52,460 nucleotides of DNA, taken from Meiothermus taiwanensis DSM 14542 (lineage in GTDB: Bacteria; Deinococcota; Deinococci; Deinococcales; Thermaceae). The stretch lies in the NCBI GenBank assembly GCA_000482765.1, contig AXWR01000022.1, forward strand, positions 1 to 52,460, read 5' to 3'. The position numbers and the translations under genes were made by a program. Shown here one piece after another: positions 7,431 to 16,460 of the stretch (positions are counted from its first letter, which is position 1; each line of letters opens with the position of its first letter). The notes below the pieces were generated by a model. It did no database searches, was not told the DNA's origin, and saw only the letters and a list, made by a program, of their open reading frames with translations.

Positions 7431-9446
7431 ATGACTGTACGCAAAGCCCGCGTCACCTGCCCGCTGGACTGCCCCGACGCCTGCTCGCTGATCGCCAGCA
7501 TCGACGAGGAAAGCAACACCCTGCTCAAAATCGAGGGCGACCCCCGCCACCCCATCACCCAGGGCTTCGCCTGCGTCAAGACCTACCGCTACCCCGAGCG
7601 CAACCACCACCCCCTGCGCCCGCTCTACCCGCTGCGGCGGGTGGGCAGGAAGGGCGAGGGGCGGTTTGAGCGGGTGAGCTGGGAGACTGCGCTGGACGAG
7701 ATCGCCGAACGCCTAAAGGAGATCATCGAGAAATACGGCCCCGAGGCGGTTCTGCCCTACTACTACGCCGGCACCATGGGGCTCATGCAGTACGAGCATC
7801 CCCTGGCTTTCTTCCGGGCCATCGGGGCCAGCGAGCTGGAGACCACCATCTGCGCGACGGCGGGCCGGGAGGCCTGGGTGAGGAGCTACGGCGACCGCTA
7901 TGGGGTAGACCCGGAGGATGTCCCCCAGGCCAGGTTTATCCTGCTGTGGGGCATCAATAGCCTGCACACCCACACCCACCTGACCCCCTTTTTGAAAAAA
8001 GCCCGGCAGAACGGGGCCCGCATCGTGCACATCGACCCTTACGAGAACCTGACCAGCCGCTTTGCCGACGAGCACATCAAGATCCGCCCCGGAAGCGACG
8101 CGGCCCTGGCCTATGGGATGGCCCGGGCGATTGTGCAGGCCGGGCTGCACGACAAAGACTACATCGCCCGCATGACCACCGGCTTCGAGGCCTTTATGCA
8201 GGTGGCGGAGGCGTGGACGCCAGAGAGGGTGGAGGCCGTCACGGGGGTGCCCGCCGAGGTGGTAAAGAGGCTGGCCCTCGAGTTCGCCCAGGCCAAGGCC
8301 AGCCTGATCCGCACCAGCTACGGCCTGACCCGCCACCCCGGAGGGGGCAGCGCCCTGCGGGCGGTGATCCTGCTGCCGGCCATTACCGGGGCCTGGCAGT
8401 ACCCGGGGGGCGGGGCCCTGCTCAGCACCTCGGGGGCCTTTTTCCTCAACCGCCGCTACCTGGGGGGAGCCCACCTGCTGGCCGCCCGGCCCACCCCACC
8501 GCGGCGGATCAACATGACCCAGATCGGCAGCGCCCTCACCAGCCTGGAGCCGCCCATCCGGGCCCTGTTTGTCTTCAACTCCAACCCGGCGGTGGTGGCC
8601 CCGCGCTCCGACCTGGTGCAAAAGGGCCTGCAGCGCGAGGATCTGTTTACGGTGGTGCTCGAGCAGGCCCTTACCGAGACCACTCGCTACGCCGACTATG
8701 TGCTGCCCGCCACCACCTTTCTGGAGCACCCCGACCTCTACACCGCCTACGGCCACTACTACCTCTCCTGGAACGAGGCGGTGATGCCGCCCCAGGGCGA
8801 GGCCCGGCCCAACACCTGGGTTTTTGCCGAGCTGGGCCGGCGGCTGGGCCTGGAGGAGCCCACCCTCTACTGGGACGCCGAGACCCTGGCCCGCTCGCTT
8901 TTAGACACCGACCACCCCTGGCTGCAGGGCATCACCCTCGAGCGCCTCAAGGCCGAGGGCTTCGTGCGGCTCAACATCCCCCGGGGCTTCCGGCCCTTTA
9001 CCGAGCGGGCCGGCACCCCTTCCGGCAAGGTGCAGTTCGACCCCCCGCCGCAGGTGATCCTGACCGAGCCCACCCCGGAGTTCCCGCTCATCTTGCTCAC
9101 CCCTCCCGCCAAGCACTTCCTGAACACCACCTACGGGCACATCGAGCGCCTGGTGCAGGGCGAAGGGGGGGAGCCCACCCTGCTGGTACACCCCGAGGAC
9201 GCGCGGGCCTTTGGCGTGGTGGACGGCGCGCGGGTGCGGGTGCGCTCCCAGCACGGCGCGGTGGTGCGGCGGGTGCGGGTGAGCGAGGCCCCCATCCGGG
9301 GTACGGTGGTGCTGGAGGGCACCTGGTGGGAAAAACCCGCGCCGGACGGCAAGGGCATCAACTGGCTGACCGGCGAACACCTCACCGACATGGGGGCGGG
9401 CTCCACCTTCCACTCCAACCCGGTGCGGTTGGAAGGTTTGGACTAG
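7431..9446 (+). CDS. Molybdopterin oxidoreductase family protein with one [4Fe-4S] site
   Basis: 671 residues from ATG 7431 (ATG 7422 and GTG 7401 are in-frame alternatives; none has a good ribosome site). Cys10, Cys14, Cys18 and Cys48 form the N-terminal iron-sulfur motif of the bis-MGD enzyme superfamily. Middle domains bind the cofactor; the C-terminal domain (about 540-671) has the FPLILLTPPAKHFLNTTYGH start typical of the dinucleotide-binding fold. Cys141 (in TTICATAG) lies where family members can carry the metal ligand (inference). Substrate cannot be told. No electron-transfer subunit, maturation chaperone or Tat signal is visible, so it is a stand-alone cytoplasmic enzyme. Its stop overlaps that of the next, convergent gene. 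Confidence 0.88.
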   Translation: MTVRKARVTCPLDCPDACSLIASIDEESNTLLKIEGDPRHPITQGFACVKTYRYPERNHHPLRPLYPLRRVGRKGEGRFERVSWETALDEIAERLKEIIEKYGPEAVLPYYYAGTMGLMQYEHPLAFFRAIGASELETTICATAGREAWVRSYGDRYGVDPEDVPQARFILLWGINSLHTHTHLTPFLKKARQNGARIVHIDPYENLTSRFADEHIKIRPGSDAALAYGMARAIVQAGLHDKDYIARMTTGFEAFMQVAEAWTPERVEAVTGVPAEVVKRLALEFAQAKASLIRTSYGLTRHPGGGSALRAVILLPAITGAWQYPGGGALLSTSGAFFLNRRYLGGAHLLAARPTPPRRINMTQIGSALTSLEPPIRALFVFNSNPAVVAPRSDLVQKGLQREDLFTVVLEQALTETTRYADYVLPATTFLEHPDLYTAYGHYYLSWNEAVMPPQGEARPNTWVFAELGRRLGLEEPTLYWDAETLARSLLDTDHPWLQGITLERLKAEGFVRLNIPRGFRPFTERAGTPSGKVQFDPPPQVILTEPTPEFPLILLTPPAKHFLNTTYGHIERLVQGEGGEPTLLVHPEDARAFGVVDGARVRVRSQHGAVVRRVRVSEAPIRGTVVLEGTWWEKPAPDGKGINWLTGEHLTDMGAGSTFHSNPVRLEGLD

Positions 9447-11047
9447 GGGGCTGGGGTGGGCTCCAAACCCACCCGCCACAGCCCTTCTTCCCGCATGGCC
9501 CAGGCCGGGTACTCCTCCTGGGCCAGGAAGCGCCGGGCGTACAGAGCGGCCAGCCGGGCATGGCGTTCGCTATCCAGCTCGTAAAGCAGGGCCACGCTGG
9601 CCGCGTCGGCCAGGGTGCGCAGGGCCTCCTTGGCCTGCCACTGGGCCTCCTCGGGGGAGAGGCTTTGCAGGCGGCGGAGGGTGCGCTCCAGGCTATTCAG
9701 CGCCAGCCTGGCCTCCTCGCCGCCCACCGCCTCGAGCTTGGCGGCAAACTCGGCCAGGAAGGGCTCGGCCGCGCCCTTGCGGAAGAGCACCTCGAGGGTA
9801 TCTAAAGCCTGCACGTTGGCGGGGCCTTCCCAGATGGGGGTGATCAGGGCCTCGCGGGCCAGGCGGGCGATGGCGAAGTCCTCCACAAAACCCACCCCGC
9901 CGAAAAGCTCCATGCCCAGCTGGGTGCAGTAGGTGCCGTGCTCGGCGGTGCGGGCCTTGGCCAGGTGGGCCAGCAGCCGGGCGTAGTGGTAGCGGGGGCT
10001 GTAGGGCGGGGTCTCCTGCCAGGCCGCCTCCCAGGCCGCCACCGCGCGGAAGGTCAGGGCCAGGCCGCCGGCGATGCGCACCGCCAGGTCGGTCAGGTCG
10101 CGGCGGATGAGGGGGTGCTCCTCCAGTTTTTTGCCAAAGGCCCGGCGCGAGCGCACCCGGAAGAGGGCCTCGAGCTGGGCCTTGCGGGCCAGCCCCATGG
10201 CCCCGCAGGCGTTGGCCAGGCGCGACAGGGTCAGGGTTTCCAGGATGTAGTAGATGCCCTCCTCGGCCCGGCCCACCAGATGGGCCTCGGCCCCCTCGAA
10301 CTCCACCTCGCCCGAGGGCACCGCGCGGGTGGCGAGCTTGTCCTTGAGCCGCCGCACCCGGTAGTTGAGCCGGCCCTGGCTGTCCAGGCGCGGCACCAGA
10401 AAGAGCGCAACGCCCTTGGGCCCCGCCGGCGCGCCTTCGGGCCGGGCCGAGACGATGGCGTAATCGGTGAGGCCGGCCCCACTGGAGAAGTATTTGTCGC
10501 CCCACAGCCGCCAGACCGCCCCCTCGGGCACCGCCCGCACCTGGTTGGCCCCCAGGTCGGAGCCGCCCTGCACCTCGGTCATCCAGGTCGCGCCAAAGGC
10601 CCGGCCTGCCAGGAGTTCCTCTTTCCAGCGGGCCAGCTGCGGGGCGTACTTGTGGATGGCGTAGACGGTGGCGTTGGTGATGGTCTGGATGCAGTAAAGC
10701 CCGGGGTCGGCCAGCAGGTAGCCCAGGGCAAAGTGCAGGTGCCAGCTTCCCCCCTGGTAGGGGGCCCGGTTGATGGCGGCCAGTTCGCGGTTGAGGGCCT
10801 CCTGGGCCGGGGATAGCCGCACCCGGTCGATGCGCTGGCCGTCCAGGTCGTGCATCACCAGCACCGGACGGGCTTCTTTATCCACGTGGTCGGCGATGCG
10901 GTAGGCCGCCCCCCCGGCCAGAGCCCCGAAGCGCTCGAGCTCTTCCTTGTGGTTTCTCCAATCTTTCCAGTGGCGCTCCAGCAAGGCCGGCAGATCGGGC
11001 TCCAAGGCCCAGTGGTTCTTGCCGTAGGCATAGGACTGGTGTTCCAT
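9443..11047 (-). CDS. Acyl-CoA dehydrogenase, AidB-like
   Basis: 534 residues from ATG 11047. Segment [16 protein letters not shown] carries the MTE-x-QGGSD signature of AidB/isovaleryl-CoA-dehydrogenase-like flavoproteins, followed by WGDKYFSS and later [27 protein letters not shown], a family hallmark of the C-terminal helical FAD domain. Length fits AidB-type proteins better than short acyl-CoA dehydrogenases (about 380). Such proteins oxidise acyl-CoA or, for AidB, take part in alkylation protection; which applies here is open. It is divergent from threonine aldolase with only 33 bases between starts and overlapping -10 boxes. It converges with the molybdopterin gene, sharing bases 9443-9446. 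Confidence 0.85.
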   Translation of the reverse strand: MEHQSYAYGKNHWALEPDLPALLERHWKDWRNHKEELERFGALAGGAAYRIADHVDKEARPVLVMHDLDGQRIDRVRLSPAQEALNRELAAINRAPYQGGSWHLHFALGYLLADPGLYCIQTITNATVYAIHKYAPQLARWKEELLAGRAFGATWMTEVQGGSDLGANQVRAVPEGAVWRLWGDKYFSSGAGLTDYAIVSARPEGAPAGPKGVALFLVPRLDSQGRLNYRVRRLKDKLATRAVPSGEVEFEGAEAHLVGRAEEGIYYILETLTLSRLANACGAMGLARKAQLEALFRVRSRRAFGKKLEEHPLIRRDLTDLAVRIAGGLALTFRAVAAWEAAWQETPPYSPRYHYARLLAHLAKARTAEHGTYCTQLGMELFGGVGFVEDFAIARLAREALITPIWEGPANVQALDTLEVLFRKGAAEPFLAEFAAKLEAVGGEEARLALNSLERTLRRLQSLSPEEAQWQAKEALRTLADAASVALLYELDSERHARLAALYARRFLAQEEYPAWAMREEGLWRVGLEPTPAP

Positions 11048-11067
11048 AACTACCCCGCTTTCAGCAG

Positions 11068-11074
11068 TAGTATA
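11068..11074. promoter_or_regulatory. Overlapping divergent -10 boxes between acyl-CoA dehydrogenase and threonine aldolase
   Basis: The forward strand has TAGTAT at 11068-11073, seven bases before ATG 11081 (leaderless arrangement). The reverse strand has TATACT at 11074-11069, 21 bases before ATG 11047. The two boxes share five base pairs, so the polymerase can serve only one direction at a time. Confidence 0.6.
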
Positions 11075-11080
11075 GGGCCT

Positions 11081-12100
11081 ATGCGCATCATCGACCTCCG
11101 CTCCGACACCGTGACCCGGCCCACCCCGGCCATGCGCAAGGCCATGGCCGAGGCCGAGGTGGGCGACGATGTCTACGGCGAAGACCCCACCGTGAACCGG
11201 CTCGAGGCCCTCGCGGCCGAGATGCTGGGTTTCGAGACCGCCCTTTTTATGCCCAGCGGCACCATGACCAACCAGGTCGCCCTGATGCTGCACCTCAAGC
11301 GCGGGCAGGAGGTGATCGCCCCCGAAGGGGCCCACATCTACGAGTACGAGCCGGGCTCGCTGGCGGTGCTCGCGGGCGGAACCATCCGGCTGGTGAAGGC
11401 GCCCTACGGCATACCCGACCCCGAGGCGGTGCGGGCCGCCATCCACACCTCGGTGCACCAGGCCCCCACCGGCCTGATCGCCCTGGAGAACACCCACAAC
11501 ACCGCGGGCGGCACGGTGGTGCCCATCGCCGTGCAGCGGGCCATCCAGCGGGTGGCGGAGGAGGCCGGGCTGCCCACCCACCTGGACGGGGCGCGTTTTT
11601 TCAACGCGGTGGTGGCCCTGCAAACCACCCCCGTCGAGCTGGCCAAAGGCTTCCGCACCGTCTCTATCTGCCTATCCAAGGGGCTGGGGGCCCCGGTGGG
11701 CTCCCTTTTGCTGATGCCCAAGGAATACCGCGCCGAGGCCTGGCGCTACCGCAAGCTGCTGGGCGGGGGGATGCGGCAGGCGGGGGTGCTGGCCGCGGCG
11801 GGCATCCTGGCCCTGACCGAAGGCCCCGGGCACCTGGCCCGCGACCACCAGATGGCCCGGGCCCTGGCCGAGGGGTTGTTGCGGCTTTGCCTCGAGGTGG
11901 ATCTGCAGGCGGTGCAGACCAACATGGTGTACGTGCAGATACCCCAGGCCCCGGCCTTCGTCCAGCGCCTGCGCGGGCTGGGCGTGCTGGCCAACGCCAT
12001 GGGGCCCAGCCGGGTGCGCTTCGTCACGCACCGCGACCTGCACGACGAGGACATCCCTCTGGCCCTGAAGCGAATCGAGCAGGCCTTGCAGGTGGCCTAG
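11081..12100 (+). CDS. ltaE: Low-specificity L-threonine aldolase
   Basis: 339 residues from ATG 11081. Starts [19 protein letters not shown], the family N-terminus; the PLP Schiff-base Lys is in [13 protein letters not shown], and LDGARFFNA is the strand carrying the PLP-pyridine Asp. The enzyme cleaves L-threonine or L-allo-threonine to glycine and acetaldehyde in the cytoplasm. Transcription probably starts at or next to the ATG, because TAGTAT lies 7 bases upstream and there is no ribosome site. Full length for the family (about 340). Confidence 0.95.
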   Translation: MRIIDLRSDTVTRPTPAMRKAMAEAEVGDDVYGEDPTVNRLEALAAEMLGFETALFMPSGTMTNQVALMLHLKRGQEVIAPEGAHIYEYEPGSLAVLAGGTIRLVKAPYGIPDPEAVRAAIHTSVHQAPTGLIALENTHNTAGGTVVPIAVQRAIQRVAEEAGLPTHLDGARFFNAVVALQTTPVELAKGFRTVSICLSKGLGAPVGSLLLMPKEYRAEAWRYRKLLGGGMRQAGVLAAAGILALTEGPGHLARDHQMARALAEGLLRLCLEVDLQAVQTNMVYVQIPQAPAFVQRLRGLGVLANAMGPSRVRFVTHRDLHDEDIPLALKRIEQALQVA

Positions 12101-12107
12101 GCCTCCC

Positions 12108-12302
12108 CTACTCCTTCCACTCCTCCACCGACTTGTACTGCACCAAGGCGGCGTAGGTGGTTTGTGAACCACTCTGGGAGGTGGAAAACTTGACATCTAT
12201 CAGAAGAGCCTCCAGGGGAAGGCTTTCTACAAAACGGTTGAGGCGTTCCTGGAATATATCGGGATCCGTAGCCGAAATTAGCTTGAACTGCACTCCTTGC
12301 AT
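12108..12302 (-). CDS. Small Cse60-like protein
   Basis: 64 residues from ATG 12302, preceded by TAGTCT (12309-12314) six bases upstream, so leaderless. The pattern of an N-terminal strand, a helix (DPDIFQERLNRFVESL) and the segment IDVKFSTS followed by YAALVQYK resembles the Bacillus sporulation protein Cse60 family (IDIKYS...A-hI-hY). Thermaceae do not sporulate, so the role must be different. The resemblance is by eye only. It ends 8 bases after the threonine aldolase stop on the other strand (convergent). Confidence 0.6.
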   Translation of the reverse strand: MQGVQFKLISATDPDIFQERLNRFVESLPLEALLIDVKFSTSQSGSQTTYAALVQYKSVEEWKE

Positions 12303-12330
12303 ACCAAAAGACTAGCGCAAGAACCGGCCG

Positions 12331-12351
12331 AACCGGGTGCAAAACCCGGTT
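12331..12351 (-). terminator. Hairpin downstream of the glycerophosphodiesterase gene
   Basis: Arms AACCGGGT (12331-12338) and ACCCGGTT (12344-12351) pair perfectly around a five-base loop, immediately after the stop at 12355 on the reverse strand. There is no good T-run downstream, so it may end or stabilise the message before the leaderless small gene at 12302. Confidence 0.5.
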
Positions 12352-12354
12352 GGG

Positions 12355-13035
12355 TCAAGCCCGGCCGGCCAGCAGTTGCTCCGGCCGGTCACCGATCACA
12401 CCGTCCACACCCCACCCCAGCAGCTCCCGCACCGCCGCGGCCTGGTTAACCGTCCAGGTGACCACAAACATCCCACGGGCCTTGAAGTATTCCACCTTTT
12501 CCCGGCTCAGCAGCTTACTTAGCGGATGCACCCCCTGCACCGGCAGGCAGGGTACCAGCTCTTCCATCTCGGTCTCGGCATAGAGCAGGGCCAGCGGGAC
12601 ATCTGTCCCCAGGCGGTGCAGCCGGATCAGGGCCAGGGGGTCGAAGCTGCTGATCCAGGCCCGTGCGCGCCCTGGCCAGCTCTGCAAGACCTGTACCAGT
12701 AGCGCTTCACGGCCATCCGAGGGGCCCGGCCGGCTTTTGAGCTCGAGGTTGAGCCAGGCTTGGGGGAATCCCTCGGCCAGGGCCAAGACCTGCTCGAGTC
12801 GGGGCAGCCAGGGCGCTTGCTGCTGCAAGGTGGGCCAGTCCAGCGCGGCAATGGGCTGGCCCTCTAGCTCAAAGTCGTGGTGCACCACCAACACCCCGTC
12901 GCGGGTGCGCTGCAGGTCGAGCTCGAGGCCGTCCAGGCCGGCCTCCAGGGCCTTGCGAAAGGACTCGAGGGTATTTTCCTTGGCCTGCAGTGGAGCGCCG
13001 CGATGCCCTAGAAGCAAGGGTTTACCTGATAACAT
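12355..13035 (-). CDS. Glycerophosphodiester phosphodiesterase
   Basis: 226 residues from ATG 13035 with AGGAGA about 9 bases upstream. The N-terminus GHRGAPLQAKENT and ELDLQRTRDGVLVVHHD give the catalytic His pair and the metal-binding Glu/Asp of the GDPD TIM-barrel family; ends with VTWTVNQ, a family motif. It hydrolyses deacylated phospholipids to glycerol 3-phosphate and an alcohol. No signal peptide, so cytoplasmic. Length is normal for the short bacterial type. Confidence 0.93.
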   Translation of the reverse strand: MLSGKPLLLGHRGAPLQAKENTLESFRKALEAGLDGLELDLQRTRDGVLVVHHDFELEGQPIAALDWPTLQQQAPWLPRLEQVLALAEGFPQAWLNLELKSRPGPSDGREALLVQVLQSWPGRARAWISSFDPLALIRLHRLGTDVPLALLYAETEMEELVPCLPVQGVHPLSKLLSREKVEYFKARGMFVVTWTVNQAAAVRELLGWGVDGVIGDRPEQLLAGRA

Positions 13036-13170
13036 GCCATTTCTCCTTGCCAGAGGTACTCACTTCCCAAACCGCTTTTGTGTCTGGGAGTCGAGATTAT
13101 ACCGCTTTCAAGCAAATTGTACGTGATGGATGAAAGCAAGCCGGTCTGCGCATGTTGTAGACTGCTAAAT

Positions 13171-14013
13171 ATGGGCAAATATGATGCGCGTCTTTCGCAA
13201 TTGACCCAGTCCCCCATCATTGCTCGGCTCGAAGGCCCCGGCGGTCTTCTGGCCTTAAGTAGCCGAGAATTGTTCTACCTAGACGATAACACCTCACAGA
13301 GCTCACGCCTTTCCATAATCAAGCGCATTAGCGTAAACAAGCAGACCGGCACCATAGACGTGATGAGCGAGCAGGGGATCCTCATGAGCATTGCCCCGGC
13401 CGCTTTCCAGAAAGACGAATTAAAGCTTTTCCTGGAGTCGCTCAAAGGACATGTGCTCAGGGCCAAGTCCGAAGCCACCCAGACCGATGAGCCCCCCCGG
13501 GTGGTCGAGTCGGTAGAAACACCCCCACCCACACCGGATGCTGCCCGCGAAGCCAGTGTTCCACCCCCCAGCCCCCCCACGCCCCAACCCACCTACCCGA
13601 CACCCCCGGAAACACCGCCGGTTGCGCCAGCTTTTTCTAACCAACTCAACATCACAGAACCAGCCAAAACCCTCCCCGATGAACCCAGCGATTCCATCTG
13701 GGCCTATGAGGGTTCGCCTAAGCCCAGCTCCGCTGCACCCGTACCCGCACCCGCGCCCACCCCTACAGCCACAGACGCGCGAAGCGAGGCCAGCCCAGCG
13801 CCCAAGGTTTCTGCTCAAGGCAGGGGCCCTTCCTCAACGCAACGCGTCATTTCGGTGTTACTAAAGGTTTCAGCCCTGATCACAGCAGGTGTTACAGGAG
13901 GATATTTAGTAGTAAATATGGGTAGCACCAGCGATATCTGGGTTCCGCTAGGGGTAATTTCAGTGGGTCTCTCTCTTGCGCTTATTCAGTGGCGCTTATC
14001 GGAGCCCTACTGA
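13171..14013 (+). CDS. Membrane-anchored protein with PH-like N-domain and proline-rich linker
   Basis: 280 residues from ATG 13171, chosen because TAGACT (13158-13163) lies seven bases upstream (leaderless). Residues 1-95 read as a beta-rich domain (LLALSSRELFYLD, ISVNKQTGTIDV) like bacterial PH domains; residues about 110-225 are a low-complexity Pro/Ala/Ser linker; two transmembrane helices follow (about 228-252 and 258-275). Topology would keep the folded domain in the cytoplasm. Function unknown. It lies 60 bases before comEA-comEC on the same strand and may be expressed separately. Confidence 0.7.
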   Translation: MGKYDARLSQLTQSPIIARLEGPGGLLALSSRELFYLDDNTSQSSRLSIIKRISVNKQTGTIDVMSEQGILMSIAPAAFQKDELKLFLESLKGHVLRAKSEATQTDEPPRVVESVETPPPTPDAAREASVPPPSPPTPQPTYPTPPETPPVAPAFSNQLNITEPAKTLPDEPSDSIWAYEGSPKPSSAAPVPAPAPTPTATDARSEASPAPKVSAQGRGPSSTQRVISVLLKVSALITAGVTGGYLVVNMGSTSDIWVPLGVISVGLSLALIQWRLSEPY

Positions 14014-14072
14014 GCGCATTTCTGTAGGTTCAAGGGCTGGATTCGCAGCCCCATACAGTAAATTGGGCTTCA

Positions 14073-14423
14073 ATGAAGCCTTGGCTGAACATAGCCTATA
14101 TCCTGGTGGTGCTCGGTCTAGGGCTGGCGAGCCTATGGCCCAACCTAACCGTTCGATTCGCGCCAGCCCAGTTCTACACCCCACCCACCCCAGGCCTGGA
14201 AGCCACAGATACTCTAAGACCCGGCCCTGCTTTACCCGAGGTTCAAAAGGTCAACCTCAACACAGCCAGCCAAGCCGAGATCGAGAGTCTGCCCGGAATT
14301 GGCCCTGCGCTAGCCCAGCGCATCATTCAAGGACGCCCCTACCGCACGCTCGAGGACCTCGAGCGTGTTAAGGGAATCGGGCCCAAAATACTTGAGCGGT
14401 TGCGTCCCCTAGTAACCCTATGA
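14073..14423 (+). CDS. comEA: ComEA-type DNA-binding competence protein
   Basis: 116 residues. One N-terminal membrane helix (about 6-24), a short linker, then two helix-hairpin-helix units: VNLNTASQAEIESLPGIGPALAQRII and TLEDLERVKGIGPKILERL. ComEA binds incoming double-stranded DNA at the outer face of the cytoplasmic membrane and hands it to ComEC. The stop overlaps the comEC start (ATGA at 14420-14423), giving tight coupling. TAAATT (14059-14064) lies eight bases before the ATG, possibly a leaderless promoter. Confidence 0.95.
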   Translation: MKPWLNIAYILVVLGLGLASLWPNLTVRFAPAQFYTPPTPGLEATDTLRPGPALPEVQKVNLNTASQAEIESLPGIGPALAQRIIQGRPYRTLEDLERVKGIGPKILERLRPLVTL

Positions 14424-16459
14424 TTCCTTTTGCTCTGGGTGCTGGGGCCCTGCTGGGAGCCCTCAGCCAGCTAACCCCCTGGGCCTTCCTAGGCTTGCTG
14501 GCAGGGCTTGGACTCCCGCAATCCGCACGTTGGCTTGGTTTGGGTGCCTACGCCTTGATCATCCTGCACCTAGGCCTAGCCAAGGATCCTTGGGATTCGC
14601 AAATAGGCCGGTGGGTGCGGATCGAAGGCACCCTTCGAGGGGGTTTTCTATACACACCGCAAGGACGCCTGTACGTACACCACTTTCCAAATCTGCAGGA
14701 TGGCCGCTACGTTTTGGAGGGCCATCTGCTGCGCCCTTTAAGTAAGCGCAACCCCGGGGGCTTTGATCAACAAACCTGGTTGCACAGCCTGGGGGTTACA
14801 GCAGTGCTGCGAGCCCAGCAGGTTGTGCATTACGAACCCCTGCCCCCAGATCCCCGCCAGTGGCTTCAAAAGCAGCTTGTAGCGGGCCTCTCCCCTCCAG
14901 TAGCCGCCCTGCTCGCCGCCCTGACCCTCGGTGAACGTCGCAATCTAGGTGAAGCCTATACGGAGTTTCAGCAAGCCGGGCTGGCCCACACCCTGGCCCT
15001 ATCTGGCTTACATGTGGCGATCCTAACCGGCTTTTTTGTACTCTTGCTCCATCCGCTGGGCAGGTGGCGCTACCCTGCAGCCTTGCTTTTATTGCTGCTG
15101 TATCTGTGGCTTGTTGGGCCCCAGCCCTCGCTGGTACGAGCAGTGATTATGGCGGGCTTTGTGTTGACGGGGCTCTTCATTGGACGTGGCCGGGTAGCAG
15201 TCTTGCCGGCTTTGTCGCTAGCTTTATTTGTTCAATTGCTGCTCGAGCCGCGTACCTTGTTCAGTCTTTCGGCGCAGCTCTCCTATCTGGCCGTGCTGGG
15301 CATGGCCCTGGTACTACCACGCCTGCCCAGGCTCGAGGGCTGGAAACAGTGGGTCTGGTCATCGGTGAGCGTCACCCTTGCTGCACAAATTCTGATCCTT
15401 CCCCTCTTGCTACATCATTTCCATCAACTGCCCCTGGTCTCCCCCATTGCCAACTTGCTGGTGTTACCCTTGCTGAGCTTCCTGGTTCCCCTGGGCTTTC
15501 TCAAACTACTAGTGGGCGGCCTGCTGGCCGGGCCCATCGAGATTCTTGGTTCCTTGGTTCTGGGGCTGGTTGGGTGGCTGTCAAATGGCCCTTTGTTGCG
15601 CTGGGGTGAGATACCGCCCGTGGGGTTCGCTCTCTACTACCTCGGCCTCCTCCCACTCCTGCTGGCCCTTTACGGCCGTCTTCACTGGGAACATGCGGCA
15701 GGGCTTGCTGCCACGGCGGCCCTGGCCTCCATCCTGCCGCAGCACCTACCCCGGGCCGAACTGTGGCAGCTCGACGTCGGCCAGGGCGATGCCACCCTGG
15801 TGCGCCTTCCCGGCAGGGTAGAAATCCTGGTGGACGGAGGGCGTGACTGGGCTTACCCCCGGCTAGAACAAGCCTTGCGGGCCTTGGGTGTGGATGATCT
15901 TGACCTGCTCATCGCCACCCACCCCGATGGAGACCATGTGGGGGCCCAGTTAAAGGTTATACGGAATTTTCCAGTTGGTGCATTGGTTACTGGGCCCAGG
16001 GTGCGGGGCGCCACCTTGGACGATGCCCTGCACCTGGCCGCCCGTCAGCGTGGAGTCCCGGTTTTTTTTGCACGCAGAGGAAGCCAGCTAACCCTGGCCG
16101 GGGCCCGCCTTCGTTTCTTGGGGCCACAAGGTGACGAGGTCGAGGACAACGAACGCAGTTTGGTTTTTGTGTTGGAGTACAGGAGTCACAAGATACTTTT
16201 TACCGGCGACGCCCCCGTCTCCGTCGAGGTGCGCTGGCCTACCGAGAGGGTGGATATCCTAAAGGTGGGTCATCATGGCTCTGAGAGCAGCACCGGTGAT
16301 TATCTATTGCAGCACTTCCGCCCCAAGCTAGCCTTAATTGGTGTGGGCAATAACCCGTATGGCCACCCGTCGAGGGTCGTACTAGAGCGTCTAAATCAGT
16401 ACGGTGTGCAAATTCGACGTACCGATATCGAGGGGGCTATACGAATTCCGTTGCCTTGA
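14420..16459 (+). CDS. comEC: ComEC DNA uptake channel
   Basis: 679 residues. N-terminal OB-like domain (VRIEGTLRGGF region), then the competence domain with many membrane helices and the signature HTLALSGLHVAILTGFF (about 190-206), and a C-terminal metallo-beta-lactamase domain (from about 450) starting LDVGQGDATLVRLPG with metal motif THPDGDHVGA and VGHHGSESS. It carries single-stranded DNA across the cytoplasmic membrane in transformation. Full length for the family. It ends one base before the convergent parB gene. Confidence 0.96.
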   Translation: MIPFALGAGALLGALSQLTPWAFLGLLAGLGLPQSARWLGLGAYALIILHLGLAKDPWDSQIGRWVRIEGTLRGGFLYTPQGRLYVHHFPNLQDGRYVLEGHLLRPLSKRNPGGFDQQTWLHSLGVTAVLRAQQVVHYEPLPPDPRQWLQKQLVAGLSPPVAALLAALTLGERRNLGEAYTEFQQAGLAHTLALSGLHVAILTGFFVLLLHPLGRWRYPAALLLLLLYLWLVGPQPSLVRAVIMAGFVLTGLFIGRGRVAVLPALSLALFVQLLLEPRTLFSLSAQLSYLAVLGMALVLPRLPRLEGWKQWVWSSVSVTLAAQILILPLLLHHFHQLPLVSPIANLLVLPLLSFLVPLGFLKLLVGGLLAGPIEILGSLVLGLVGWLSNGPLLRWGEIPPVGFALYYLGLLPLLLALYGRLHWEHAAGLAATAALASILPQHLPRAELWQLDVGQGDATLVRLPGRVEILVDGGRDWAYPRLEQALRALGVDDLDLLIATHPDGDHVGAQLKVIRNFPVGALVTGPRVRGATLDDALHLAARQRGVPVFFARRGSQLTLAGARLRFLGPQGDEVEDNERSLVFVLEYRSHKILFTGDAPVSVEVRWPTERVDILKVGHHGSESSTGDYLLQHFRPKLALIGVGNNPYGHPSRVVLERLNQYGVQIRRTDIEGAIRIPLP

Positions 16460-16460
16460 A

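Noticed and set aside
8213..9805. Long forward open frame of 530 codons overlapping the molybdopterin and acyl-CoA dehydrogenase genes
   Set aside because: Composition is Gly/Arg/Pro/Ala-rich with no domain; it is the frame shadow of GC-rich coding DNA.
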